Origin: Bagarius yarrelli
Lineage: Eukaryota > Chordata > Actinopteri > Siluriformes > Sisoridae
Assembly (NCBI GenBank): GCA_005784505.1
Contig: VCAZ01000025.1
Location: forward strand, 5,480,001-5,544,000
Direction: 5' to 3'
Length of the DNA: 64,000 nucleotides
This document shows positions 48,955-60,420 of this stretch, in pieces. The notes under the pieces were generated by a model that was not told the origin of the DNA, did not search any database, and worked only from the letters and a program-made list of their open reading frames with translations. The translations under genes and the position numbers were made by a program. How positions within the stretch are numbered: position 1 is the stretch's first letter; each line of letters begins with the position of its first letter.

Positions 48955-49155
48955 AGTGAGGAAGTGATGGCTCAGTGGTACAATTTCAGCCTGATACTTG
49001 AAAGATCAGGGTTCGATTCCCAGCAACAACAAGTTGCCACAGTTGGGCCCTTGAGCAAGGCCCATAAAGCACCAACTGCTTAGTGAAATGAATAAGATAA
49101 ATAAAAATTGCCCTGGATAAGGACGGATGTCTGCCAAATGGTGTAACTTTAAATG
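48955..49155 (+). repeat. tRNA-derived SINE, family 1
   Basis: GATGGCTCAGTGGTACAA (A box), CAGGGTTCGATTCCCAGCAA (intact B box) and GGCCCTTGAGCAAGGCCC. It lies 60 bp from a minus-strand copy, making an inverted pair. Confidence 0.9.
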
Positions 49156-49159
49156 TCCT

Positions 49160-50700
49160 CAATTAAAGGAACTGTGGTGAAAATCTTTGACGAAGCGTTC
49201 ACTTCACAAGATCATCATCAGAAGATTAGCGTGTGGTTTACACGCACTTTAAAACTGACTACGTTTGCAGGCGGCGCATTCGGCATGAGGTGCGTTTTTT
49301 TTTTTAAATCCCACTGATATTACGAGCTTTTGACAGCTTAGACGATAAAAAAATCTTCACCTCAACTCGCTTGCTCGCAAGTGCGATTTCTTCTTGTTTG
49401 AAGTCTGAGGTTAACTCGGGGAACTGCCATTATTTATGTCAGCTCCCGACAGAGTGCCTGAACTGAATTTGATCCTCGATATCAGACAGCAAAACAGTCT
49501 TGAGGAGGATTTGAAAGCGGCGTGATATTATATTTTGTGATTGGTTCTATGGTCGATGGTGCATTTAAAATTAAACATCAATCCAGGTTGCAGAGATCGC
49601 CGACAAACATTAGCACTTGGATTGCTTTCTGAAAGCTCCTGATGCTTTTTTAAAAAATTTTTTATTGCGTGTTGATGATGCCCTGAGAAGTTATTGGAAA
49701 CACAGCGTAATTGGCCATCAGCTGCTGTGGAAATATCTGTGATTGATCTCCAGGATGATTGCATTAGTTGTGAATGCGGAGCATCTTAGGAGAGTGTGCA
49801 CTTCAAAGTGGGCTCCTGCGTCAAACATGTGTGGAAAGTGAAAGCAATTAGACAGAGCTAATTATCTACACGGCCAGAGAGTCTTCTCATCAGGGTGTGT
49901 TTGCGCTACCTACTTTGAGTCTTATCCCTTGATTGCGTGCAAGTCTCAGGTCTGGCTCATCATCCCGAACATGATGAAAGAGTCCGCTCTGAAAACCATC
50001 AAAATGAATTCTTTGCCTTCGTAATAGGACCCCAAATAAGATGTCAATCTTGTTCACCTCATTTGGGGTGGTCTGAAAATTGGTAGTAAAGCAGCACGGA
50101 CGGGAAACGCTTGAATTTTTTTTCCGAACCCCTGATTAGTAGGCTGGCTGATGTAATACTATGAATACATCAACCGTGTCCTCAAACATTTGTCTGTTTG
50201 TTGTGGTGAGAAATGACTACAAGGCTTCGATAAATAGGACGTTTGTCATCTGTGACATGGCAGCCATTTTTAGTGAGTTTTTTTGCAAAGACGAATCTTT
50301 TTCCCAGCTCATTTGCAGCGGCTCTTCCTGTCAAAAAAGACACTTTACAAATGTCAGAAGGGAAAGTGCTATTAAACAGTTATTTGGCCTTATTAGGAAT
50401 TCACAGCAAGTCCCAAACAGTTGAAAAATGCCAATTCATGTCCTGAAAATGTCAGCCAAGCAGCACAAAGTGTACCGGGGTAATATGCATGATACGCTCG
50501 TCACTTATTCGTTCCCCCAGCAGAAAATGAAACAGACATGCACATGCAAATGAAGGGGTATTAGTCCTAATGCCCCGGAGTGAGGATACCCATTATCATA
50601 ATCTGTCATCAGAGAGGATAAAAAAAGCACCAATCATAAATGGCTGATAATCTGCCCAGTTTATTATTGATTAAAGTTTACAGCAGCATCTAAACAGAAC
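49160..50700. promoter_or_regulatory. Repeat-free block in gria1 intron 2 (possible conserved noncoding region)
   Basis: About 1.5 kb with balanced composition, no repeats I know and no exon structure. It holds homeodomain-type words (AAGCAATTAGACAGAGCTAATTATC at 49842-49866, given here as one run of sites). Conservation cannot be judged from one sequence. Confidence 0.3.
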
Positions 50701-50750
50701 GCATGTGTTTATAAATCAGCAGACGAGGAGTCGCATACCAATGCACTATA

Positions 50751-51212
50751 CAGTGATAACCTGACTTACGAGATTAATTCGTTCTGTGATGCTGCTCGTA
50801 ACTCAAATTACTTGTATGTCAAATCAATTTTCTCCATTGAAATGAATTGAAATGCCATCAATCCGTTCCGGGTCCCCAAAAAACACCAACATTTTTTTGG
50901 TATATTGAATGACAAAAATACAATAGAATGTACTGCAATAGACTTGTTTTATTAAGGATAATGTACAGCATTTAAGCTGCTAACGCACTTGCTAATGCGC
51001 ATGTCTGACTAGCTATCGAGTGAGACACGGGATGCTTTGCAGATGTTACGACGTTCACCGCGGCGTTCCCTATGATGGCTAGCGGTTGGTTGTCTGAAGC
51101 TGGCTCGTAACCTGAATTTTACCTCACAACTCAAAGCAAAAAAACCACTGAAAGACGACTCGTATCTCAAAAAACTTGTCAGTTGGTACAATTGTAAGTC
51201 AAAATACCAACG
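50751..51212. mobile_element. Complete Tigger-like non-autonomous element
   Basis: 462 bp flanked by TA on both sides (50749-50750, 51213-51214). The ends are CAGTGATAACCTGACTTACG and the complement of CGTTGGTATTTTGACTTAC. The interior has GTATGTCAAATCAATTTTCT on the left and GACTCGTATCTCAAAA on the right. Its right half, reversed, matches 22611-22880. There is no transposase frame, so it must have been mobilised in trans. Confidence 0.82.
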
Positions 51213-51274
51213 TAACGCAAAGTCAGGTCAATTCATTATCTAACGCTTTTTTAACGATAAAGATTGTGACGAAG

Positions 51275-51620
51275 CAGCTTTACGGAATCAAATAAGACAA
51301 TAGTGGGCATTCACTAAAAACACTTAGTTCAGTTTAATTAGTTTATCTGTAAATTAAAAGTCCCCAACTGAGCAAGCCAGAGGAGAACCCTGGGAGAAAC
51401 CAGGCTCAGTCAGGAGGGTCAGTTCTCCTTAAACAAGCAGGTTATAACATGATACAGCAGAGTTTTCATGGTTTTGTCTGGATCGCCGTTTACAAGACAA
51501 GGTCATTACTGGAAAACTGCCTCTGGGGCTTATTGTCTTATTGCACTACTTATAAGTGCTGATCCACCAACTGGGCTGGATACAAACTGAATTTGGTGGT
51601 GACGATGAGCTCGAAATAGA
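51275..51620 (+). repeat. Interspersed repeat 'family X', copy 2
   Basis: GAGGAGAACCCTGGGAGAAA, CCAGGCTCAGTCAGGAGG and GTTTTGTCTGGATCGCCGTT match the reverse of 1-180. The left flank GAAGCAGCTTTACGGAATC matches the reverse of about 267-286. It continues beyond the part seen in copy 1. Confidence 0.75.
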
Positions 51621-53085
51621 AAAAAATCAGACATATTAGTATAGATGTCATTTTACTTACAATATACAAGTACATTGTGTATTTTTGGAGGTGTTCCCGG
51701 TTCCGGTTTACACTGGTTATTGCAGTCTAACAACGGGTTTGGATGATAAAAAACTGTAAATGTGTTACGTGTAAGACATGTTAAAGAGTCTGTGTCTGCC
51801 TCCCGAATAGTGTTGGATAAATGATTTCAACGCAAAATGACAACTACAGAGGTAAAAGGGAATAAAATCAATATGACGGGCAACAAACCAGCCTTAAAAA
51901 TACTTTGGCAAATTATCCAGAAGAACAACCAGGCCAAACCTTGAAAAAAGCCAGTACTGCCTCAAACGCACCCCGTTACCCTCTGTTGGTCTGACAGGGC
52001 AGTTCCCAAATATGACAGGGATGTACTGAATATAAAAGCATAACTTTAACACAACTACTAAGCCTTTATATACATATTTTATTTATATATTATTAATATA
52101 TTCTTTTATTTGAAAAGTCTGCCAGAAAGTTACTAAAGGTTTTTATCTGAGACTGAGCACATACCAACTATACGTAGTGGTTCTTGGGGTATTTATAGTA
52201 CCCTTAGTAACTAGCTGGTCGGGGGTCACAGTGGGTTAGTCCTACAGTTTTTTTGGTTGTTTAATAATCATGCACATGTACAGACACGAATCTTGAAAGA
52301 TTTCATGATTTTGTGTGTGCATACATATAGAAGGCCACCCATGCTAACTATATTACCAATGCTAACTATATTACCAATGCTAAGTATATTATACTGCGCT
52401 TCAGCTTGGCACCAATTGTAGCTTTAAAAGTTTGTCCCAGTGTCTGCGTCCCGGAGGAGCTCCACTAATCGCTCGGCAAATTCCGCCTCCGCATTGTTCA
52501 TTTTAATCTATTATTCTTCGTCTGATAAGCGACGTGAGTGTTTTTTTTACGAAGTTTACTTCCAGAATGTGCAGGAAAGGCGGTGCCCCTGTTCTAAAAA
52601 GTTCGTAAAAGAACATAGATCAAATGTTGTTAAAAATCCATTCATTCACCACGGCGATATGGTGTTGGAGTAGGACATGGGTCTTTGGAGATGTGATTAA
52701 AACGGCCATTTAGAAAACATTTATTTAAGTTTAAAGACAACGTCAGGACAAGGCCAGAAGTGTAGTTTCCAAAGCGGAATTTTCAAAAGACATCTTTTAC
52801 CTTTTAGAAGACATAGCAGAACTTCGATAATATTCATATGTACTACATTAAAGAATAAGCACCTTATTCATACATGACAAGTGTCTAGTAGAGTGATTAC
52901 TGTCTTATACCACGTGATGCGTTTTAGTCAGCTTCCTAGTTTAGTAGTTAGGGTGCATGTTGATTAGGGAGGCGGCCATTTTGAAAAATGTCTTACTTTT
53001 TCTCAATTTCTTCCATTCCTTAAAAATCCCTTAATTACCACAAAAGAACGTTATTTTTTCCGTTATTGAAAATGACATGTACAGA
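51621..53085. other. Intronic DNA; 18-bp minisatellite at 52341-52392
   Basis: ATGCTAACTATATTACCA repeats three times, the last copy altered. Otherwise nothing recognised. Confidence 0.6.
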
Positions 53086-53290
53086 GGATGGATAGTGAAT
53101 ATATCGGTAGGAGAATGTTAGAAATGAAGCTACCAGGCAGAAGGTAAAGACTAAGACCAAAGAGGAGGTATATGGATGTGATAAATGAGGACATAAAGTT
53201 AGTGGGTGTGAGTGAAGAGGATGTGTAAAATAGGGTTAGGTGGAGACAGATGATTGTCTGTGGAGACCCCTAAAAGAGAACAGCTGGAAA
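53086..53290 (+). pseudogene. LINE 3' end (RTE-like), decayed
   Basis: GAAGCTACCAGGCAGAAGG, AGACCAAAGAGGAGGTATAT, GGAGACAGATGATTGTCTGT and GGAGACCCCTAAAAGAGAAC match the common fish LINE 3' end that codes for GRPKRRFMDV-type residues and ends in a GAAGAA tail. Only this terminus remains. Confidence 0.65.
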
Positions 53291-53417
53291 AAGAAGAAAA
53301 AGATTGAAAATGATAAACATTTATCTTTTGATTTGGCCATTTTTATTGCAAGATATCTATACAATCTAAGCTTAATAATAAGCATGCACCTATTATAAAA
53401 AGTGAATTTTTTGACCA

Positions 53418-53805
53418 CCAGTATCGGTATTGGGCATACTAAGCTTATTAAGCTTGTGTACTCATGCTCGTAAAAAACATACAGATACCAAAGGTCGATA
53501 CCTCTTGTGACACCATTGACAGAACTTTTAGTGCACAGCAGCGACAGAATGACCAGCTCAGCAGTGTAAAAATATTTTACGATTAATAAAAACAACCGCA
53601 TGGCAGACTGCAAACTTTGTTCTTCAACCAACTCTGCAGCAACCGCTTGCAGGGCGAGAGAAAATTGCAGGAGATAATTCGAGAGGTCTATAAATTATCC
53701 CAAAAAAGTACAGGTATCGGTATCAATATCGGTATCGGTGAGTACCAGAAATAAAATATCGGTACTTGTAGTCTGTCTTTATGTAATGGTATCGGTGCAT
53801 CCCTA
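53418..53805. mobile_element. hAT-like element, group A, copy 2 (left end lost)
   Basis: The right end is GGTATCGGTGCATCCCTA. The interior shares GATACCAAAGGTCGATACCT and GCATGGCAGACTGCAA with copy 1. The left terminus is not recognisable. Confidence 0.75.
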
Positions 53806-54569
53806 CATAAATTAATAATAAACTTCTATGTTGTTGTTTTGCCAGATCAAAATAGATAAATCTCGATATTGTGCAATAAAGTTTTCTTGTCATTGAAGGA
53901 GACGTTGATGTAAAAGACAAAGACGTCTCTATTGTCTGGGCTTTGTAACTGTAAGTAAAGATGGTTTTACACTAAGGTTTAGGTGAGGACTGGAAAGGGC
54001 TTCAGTTATGGAACTGTGCTGCTTTTTTTATGAATATAATCGCAACTCATACATGAATGTAAGTGTTTCAGGAAGAAAAATAATCTGCATGTGAGTTTTA
54101 TCATGATAATTATTTTCCCGCAACAAAATAATAAAAAAAAAAGGTCGCTATGGTTGTGTTTTGCATGCTTTTTTGCGATGATGTGAGATTTACCTGGGTT
54201 TGATCAAATCAATTGGAGACTGAAACCAAAGCAAAGCTGCAAAGCGCCACTGGGAACAATTACACACAGACTCAGACCGCAGCAAACATGCGCATTGTAA
54301 AAACCAGCCAAATGTTCTTCCGTTAAAGGGGCTTCAGAACAGAGGGATCGGCAGTAATGTGGGGTTTTTTTGAGCAACAGTTTTTAATTTGTCGTATATT
54401 ACTAAATAACATCAGGCAACAGGTAATATTGTTTTATTATAACTATAGAAAACGTAAAAACAACAACAATAATAGTAAAAGGATAACCTAAAAATCGACA
54501 GTTATAGCAATAACACGCTAGTCTATATAGTCACAACCTATCACCTCTACAAAAGAGGCATTATCTAAA
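53806..54569. other. Intronic DNA, nothing recognised
   Basis: No exon or repeat family seen. Confidence 0.5.
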
Positions 54570-54745
54570 TTTACAATTATAGCATTTTGCAGATGCCCTT
54601 ATTCAGAGCGACTTATACAACTGAATAATTGGGGTTAGGGCCTTGCTCAGGGGCCCAGCGGTGCTAAGTCTGCTGGTAACTCCGTAGTAACGGCTGGGAC
54701 TCAAACCCCGATCTTCAAATCAGCAGTCTTATCTTATCATTTCTG
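54570..54745 (-). repeat. tRNA-derived SINE, family 1
   Basis: TAGCATTTTGCAGATGCCCT, GGGCCTTGCTCAGGGGCCCA and GGGACTCAAACCCCGATCTT. A small insertion (AACTCCGTAGTAACGGC) splits the core from the head. Confidence 0.85.
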
Positions 54746-54759
54746 CTGTTCCCTTTAGA

Positions 54760-55150
54760 AATTGCCAAAGCGAATCATCTGCCTCCACCTAACCAAATCC
54801 CTGGAATCCTCTTCACTCACACCCACTAACTTTATCAAATTTATCACATCCATACACCTCTTCTTTAGCTTAGCTTTTTGGCTCCTGTTCGCAGCTTCAT
54901 TTTCAACATTCTTCCATCAGTATTTCCACTATCCCTCCTCTGCACATGTCCAACTCAATCTGGCCTTTCGAACATTTTAATATGCTCGTTCCTGATCCTG
55001 TCCGACCTCGTCACTCCCGAAGAGAACCTCAGCATCTCCAGTGCCATTGTCTCTAACTCATAAAACATACCTGGACTCCAAGCCAATGTCTTGTATACCT
55101 TCTTGATTTTTGATATTCTTCTGGCACACATCACTCCTGACTCCTACACA
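54760..55150 (-). pseudogene. LINE 3' region (RTE-like), decayed, minus strand
   Basis: On the + strand GCCTCCACCTAACCAAATCC, then CTTCACTCACACCCACTAAC are the complement of the 53086-53290 LINE end. Beyond it GACCTCGTCACTCCCGAAGA and GCACACATCACTCCTGACTC correspond to more upstream reverse-transcriptase ORF sequence of the same type. Reading frames are broken. Confidence 0.65.
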
Positions 55151-55179
55151 TTGGACCAAACTACATGAATCCCATATAT

Positions 55180-55365
55180 TAGAAGTGGTGACTTAGTGGT
55201 TAAGGTGTTGGACCGATACCAAAAAGACAGGGGTTCGATTCCCAGCACCACCAAGCCACCACTGTTGGGCCCCTGAGCAAGGCTCTTAACTCCCAATTGC
55301 TCAGTTGTATAAATGTACATTGCTCTGGATAAGGGCGTCTGCCAAATGCTGTGAATGTAAATAAA
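55180..55365 (+). repeat. tRNA-derived SINE, family 1 (well preserved)
   Basis: GTGACTTAGTGGTTAAGGTG (A box), AGGGGTTCGATTCCCAGCAC (intact B box), GGGCCCCTGAGCAAGGCTCT and GATAAGGGCGTCTGCCAAAT. One of the least mutated copies in the window. Confidence 0.93.
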
Positions 55366-55989
55366 TCTTCTTTAAGGCAAGACTCTTTTGTCCATGGAGA
55401 CACTTAAGGACATTTTCTATCCAAAAGCATGCAGTAAGACATCAAGCTTTCAGCAAAGAAATTCAAGATAGAATATCAAAGGATCAAATTTTTTTTATAA
55501 TATTGGCCAAATCATCATGGACACACACTTTCTTTTACCTAAATTCTGAAAGCATAGTTCCAGCGTCATTATGTTCTCGAGTAGTTCTGCTTTTAGAGTA
55601 AATGGTACACTAATGTTTATCCTCTGAAAAGTGGTTGTAAAGTAACACCTACATAAAGCAACTGCCAGGTCCTTTTTTATGTCCTGGGTGTTTTATTCAG
55701 GCAGCATGGACAACTGCAGTTCATGTAAAAAGGCTTTATTTTTTATAAAACTGGCAGAGGCTATTGATTACCAAGGAAAGGAATTTTAACCTATTAACAA
55801 AATGGTAAGACCAGAACAACGAGTGAGTCAAATCCAGAATCTTTTCGATAGAGGGAAAGGATTGGCAATCAATGAATAGTCGGTCTGATTCATCACTGAT
55901 TCGGGCGCTAGGTTTCCTCTTCCAGTCCACTTACACTGCTGAGAAAGCTGAAGATCAGATCTCAAGGACTTCATGTAGCAAAAAATCAG

Positions 55990-56142
55990 TCAGCATTTAG
56001 CAGACGCTCTTATCCAAAGCAACTTGTAGAACTGGGCAGTTAAAGGTTAAAACCTTTTGGCCAGATTGGTGGTGCTGAAAATTGAACCCACAATCTTTGG
56101 CTCACCAGACCATCACCTTAACCATCGAGCTACCAGCTTCCG
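55990..56142 (-). repeat. tRNA-derived SINE, family 1
   Basis: CAGCATTTAGCAGACGCTCT, GAAAATTGAACCCACAATCT and CCATCACCTTAACCATCGAG. Confidence 0.85.
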
Positions 56143-56580
56143 GCATTATATATCTGACATACATTTGAAGATTTAACAGTTAAGAAAAGCCCACGTCTTT
56201 AATCATAGTAATCATTTCATTAAAGCGAATCAGGAGAAGACTTTTTTGGGAGACCGACATCACCCTGTTTAGACTAAACAATTAGCCGATTATAAAAACT
56301 AATCATTTTTAATGAGTTTTTAATTTGCATGGTATTTCGTTGCATGTTAATTCTCTGCTTATGTGACTACCCTGCGCGTTAACTGTAGTTTTCCGATGCG
56401 CAGTGAAAAATGATAAACCGAATGACAAAACATGGGGAATCAATGATAAATGAGGCACGTATGTCTACCACAGTGTGAGATGAAACTATGCGCTCTTCGC
56501 AAACAACACCACCGGGTTTCCGACTGCTACAGAATGCGAGTAGTGTGTAATGAAGCCGTAAAATAAACGGTGTGTATGGG

Positions 56581-56622
<42 letters not shown>

Positions 56623-57495
56623 GAAAGTCAAAAATTCACAGGTTGTTGCAATAGATCATTTGTTCATACATAAATCATAAAAAAATGAATGAATCAGATC
56701 CATTACTATACTTCATACATGTATTTAGTATAAATTATTTCATTTTAAATAGATTTTAATAATGGTTTCTTGTATTTCTTGTCACGTCCCCTCACCCATG
56801 TTTAATAAGGTTTCCTCTAATTTCATTACATTGGCAGACCTTCTAACCTTTGCTGGTTTTCTGGACCTTCTAATGCTTTTGCAATATAATATTGAAGTAA
56901 GAGTAATTTGACTTATTACTCAAAATGACACCAGAAATCCCTTTTTCCCCTAATAACATGGCAGCGGAGCTGATTCAACAAATCCTGGTATAATTTACAC
57001 ATGTATTTTGATATTCACTGATGCCCTAATGAACGCTCCATCCTTTACTCTTCATTTCACATGCTCTTGATCAAACCCTCATGTGTTTTTGCTCTCTGGT
57101 TTTCTGTGAAAGGTTAATGAAGAAAAAAAGAGACAGAATAACGCGATTCATTAATATAAAGCAAAGACTCTTAAGGTTTGTTTGCCCCAGCTTGAGGCAC
57201 GGGCATCTCTGTACAGTTTCTACTTCACATTTGCACATTTGTTTGCATGGTAACATTGTGAAATTGTTGGTTTTTATTTTAGACGTAGTTACCAGGTGTA
57301 TTTAAAAAAGTAATAAGGAAGGATGAGATGGCCAACGGTGTCCTGACTCCTTTTCTATCAGCCATAAAATTATTCTTTTCTTTACTATAATAAAAAATGT
57401 CGCTTCACATTCAGCTAGCTCAGTCGGATGTTGGATATTGACTGAGTACACAACATGGTGCGTACAGTCTTCTGCAAGATTCTGCTTAAGTATTT
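56143..57495. other. Intronic DNA; (TG)n at 56585-56620
   Basis: One TG microsatellite of about 36 bp. No exon or repeat family otherwise. Confidence 0.6.
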
Positions 57496-57969
57496 CAAGG
57501 ATGCATCGATACTGATACTAGTATCGGTATTGGGTCCAATACTGATCTTATGTAATCGTACTTATAATAACACCCCGATACCAAAGACTGATATCTCTTG
57601 TGATGTCATTGACAGAACTTTCAGTGCACAAAGACTCCATCAGCGGAAACAGAATGCCAGAATGTCTCAACTGTGTGGAAAAATTTCTAATTTATTGATG
57701 TTAATCCATGCATGGCAGACAGCAGGTACAAAAATAAGCATTTATATTATAAATAATCTGATAAAATTTATCAAATGGAGCGTGGAGAATTTGCCACTAG
57801 CAGAAACATTAGCACTCGCTAACCAAACTTGCAGCAAATCTTGCAAGATATTTGTTTCCTGGTACTCATCGCTGGCTACACCGATACCTGTAATTAGTTT
57901 GGGGTGTGGGATTGAGGGTATCGGTAAAGGTAGTGATGAGTACCAGTAAAAAGTATCGGTGCATCACTA
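57496..57969. mobile_element. hAT-like element, group A, copy 3
   Basis: Ends CAAGGATGCATCGATACTGA and AAGTATCGGTGCATCACTA. The interior shares CCGATACCAAAGACTGATAT and CATGCATGGCAGACAGCA with copies 1 and 2. The 164-residue open frame across it is a product of the element, not a gene. Its flanks do not form a convincing duplication. Confidence 0.75.
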
Positions 57970-58640
57970 ATGATTATGGGATCAAGCCTTCTAAGGGGGC
58001 TGTTTTAATTAATATCAGCCTTTTTTTAAAACCCTGACAGGCAGCCAGGCCAAATGTCCACAACATGTCAATCATCCAGGCTCTAAAGAGACTCATTGGA
58101 TCAGCGTTCATTAGGGCAAGACTATAAACAAACAGACATGTGTGTGTTTTATTTGTGGATTACGTGTGGTCTGAGGGGAATTGTAAAATGCTACACATGT
58201 AGCAACAGACAGCACCACCATGTCCCATAAGGTTTGTCAGGATGAAAGGTCAACCCGGCTGAATGTCCTCAGCTTAAGTTGGTCTTGGATCAGCTGAACA
58301 GCATCTATCAAGCATTCCTTGCCTCTCTAGGCTTTAAAATAAACCCCCTTGTCAGGCATTGAGGGCTGTCTTCAGTTTGCATGGTATATATTTTGACTGG
58401 AGGAGAGTCATTGTTAATTGTGTAGGACAGGGATTTCATGAGCCTGATTTGCTTGGTCACTAGGAAACTAACCTCAGGGGGTGAGAAAAGCAGCTGGAGA
58501 TTTGCCTCATTTTTTTTTTTTTTATCCCAATGATGAGCATCTCTGGGGGCTGAATGACCTCTGTCCTTCACTAATAGCATGGGATGGGGAGAAGCTTTAA
58601 CTTTCAGCAAGTACATGACAACGCTGTGTTGGAATTGAAT
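57970..58640. promoter_or_regulatory. Repeat-free block in gria1 intron 2 (possible conserved noncoding region)
   Basis: About 670 bp of balanced, complex sequence with no repeat family and no splice-site/exon pattern. The only low-complexity part is a T-run at 58511-58523. Function unknown. Confidence 0.3.
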
Positions 58641-59505
58641 GTAATTACTAAAAGAGGGTTTGATAAATGAGTTTTGCTAAATGTTTTTGTTATTTAGCTG
58701 TTGATACAATACATTTGGATCCACAGTGATCAGACGTCTTGCACTGTTTTCGTTGTAGCAAACGCTATGCAATCATGACAAGCTAAAATCAAAGTGAATC
58801 TAAACATCCCAAAATGATTCTTTACACTTATTCTGTTCTGTTTTATTTAGTATGTTTTCTTGGCTTTCCGCCGATAAGTTTAGTTTCCAGCACCTGGATT
58901 CTGAGTGGCCACTGTTCCTGGCTGCATCTTCAAACCTTCCTGATTCCTGCTGATGCTTTATTTCTGGTTGGATTCTTATTGCTTGAAGGTGGTCACTGCT
59001 GCTGAGGATGGACTAATCTGGATAGACAAATAGTGTGCAGCTGTTGCCACAGGCTATTTTGCACTCTGGTTTCCATCGTAGGACATTGGATGGCTTTGGC
59101 GAGATGAAATTAGTGTTAGACCTGTAATTAATAGACTTTTGCTGATTTATAAGTTGATTAAAAGTTCCTAGTCATAATTCTATTTAATATAACAATTTAC
59201 TATAGGACAGGACATTACACACACTCTGGTATCACCCGGATGAGGATGGGTTCCCTTTTGCATCTGGTTCCTCTTAAGGATTATACATGATATCATCTGA
59301 GGGAGTTTCTTTTTGCCATTGTTGCCCCAGGCTTGCTATAAGGAATAAATACAACTGTAATTTTGAAATGTGTGGTTTTGAGACGATGTCTATTGTTAAA
59401 AGTGGTTAAGAAATACAAATTTTTAAATTTGAGTAAAAAATACCACTTGAATGTATGTATGTGGATAGTACAGTTAGCATGCTTTGCTAATTGTCTGACA
59501 AAGCT
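58641..59505. other. Intronic DNA, nothing recognised
   Basis: No exon or repeat family seen. Confidence 0.5.
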
Positions 59506-59509
59506 AAAC

Positions 59510-59665
59510 ATTACATTTAAATTGGCAGATGCCCTTATCCAGAGCGACATACATTTATTTCTTTTATACATCTGAGCAATTGTGGGTTAAGGACTCAGGG
59601 GCCCAATGGTGGCAACTTGGTGGTGCTGGGAATTGAACCCTGAACTTCCAATTAGCAGTTCAATT
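59510..59665 (-). repeat. tRNA-derived SINE, family 1
   Basis: TTGGCAGATGCCCTTATCCA, ACATCTGAGCAATTGTGGGT and GGGAATTGAACCCTGAACTT. Confidence 0.9.
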
Positions 59666-59839
59666 ATATAATATTACTTCAACTAATAAACTTGCTAATA
59701 CATAAAATTGTAGCTCAGTAAACTATAACGAGATATAACAAGGTTCATATCAGGTTTTTCTGTACTTTTATTTGTACATTTTCTCAGGCCAGTGGGGGCC
59801 AGTGAAGCTCAGCTCGAGTCTTGTATTCTGCAACGACAC

Positions 59840-60010
59840 ACACTACATTTACATTTACAGCATTTGGCAGACGCCCTTATCCAGAGCGACTTAGGGGTTA
59901 AGGGCCCTACTCAGGGGCTCAGCAGTGATGGCTTGGTGGTCCTGAGAATCGAACCCGGGTCTTCAATGTGGTAGTCCAACACCTTAACCACTGCGCTACC
60001 ACTTCCCCTA
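59840..60010 (-). repeat. tRNA-derived SINE, family 1
   Basis: CAGCATTTGGCAGACGCCCT, GAGAATCGAACCCGGGTCTT and GTCCAACACCTTAACCACTG. Well preserved, with the ATTTATACAACTGAGCAATT segment deleted. Confidence 0.92.
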
Positions 60011-60179
60011 CACTCTAGGCAGAGATCATTTCAACAACAGGCGAACAAAGCAAAAGGAAAGACATGCCAAATGTTTTCATTGAGATTGTAATTCAACTTG
60101 CTGGCAGCCATAATTACAAACTGCTGCTTTATTTAAATAGTTTATCTAGTGTTTGGCTGATTTTAATTCCGCTGTCAGG

Positions 60180-60420
60180 GGGCTTTACTGCTTAGCCAAC
60201 TAACCTCGGGGGTTTGATTCTCACCTCCACCCTGCGTGTAAGGAGTGAGTTGGCGGTTTTCTACAGGGTTTCCTCCCCCATTTTAATGACATGCGTTGTA
60301 GGCTGATTAGCATTTTTAAATTATCTGTAGTGTGAATGTGTGTGTGCAAAAAATATCCCCCTCCTTGTGCCTTGGTTCCCTTGGGAAAGGCTCAAGAATA
60401 AGGATCTAGAATAAGTGCTG
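60180..60420 (+). repeat. V-SINE-like element, degraded
   Basis: GGGGGTTTGATTCTCACCTC (B box), TTTTCTACAGGGTTTCCTCC, GACATGCGTTGTAGGCTGAT and a CCCTTGGGAAAGGCTCAAGA tail, running straight into a GGAT microsatellite. Confidence 0.7.

Noticed and set aside
50161..50446. Overlapping frames of 87 and 67 residues as an extra gria1 exon
   Set aside because: No similarity to any AMPA receptor segment and no matching splice-site phase.
57455..57949. Frame of 164 residues that looks protein-like
   Set aside because: It coincides with a hAT-like group A element whose two other copies do not keep the frame. No domain recognised.
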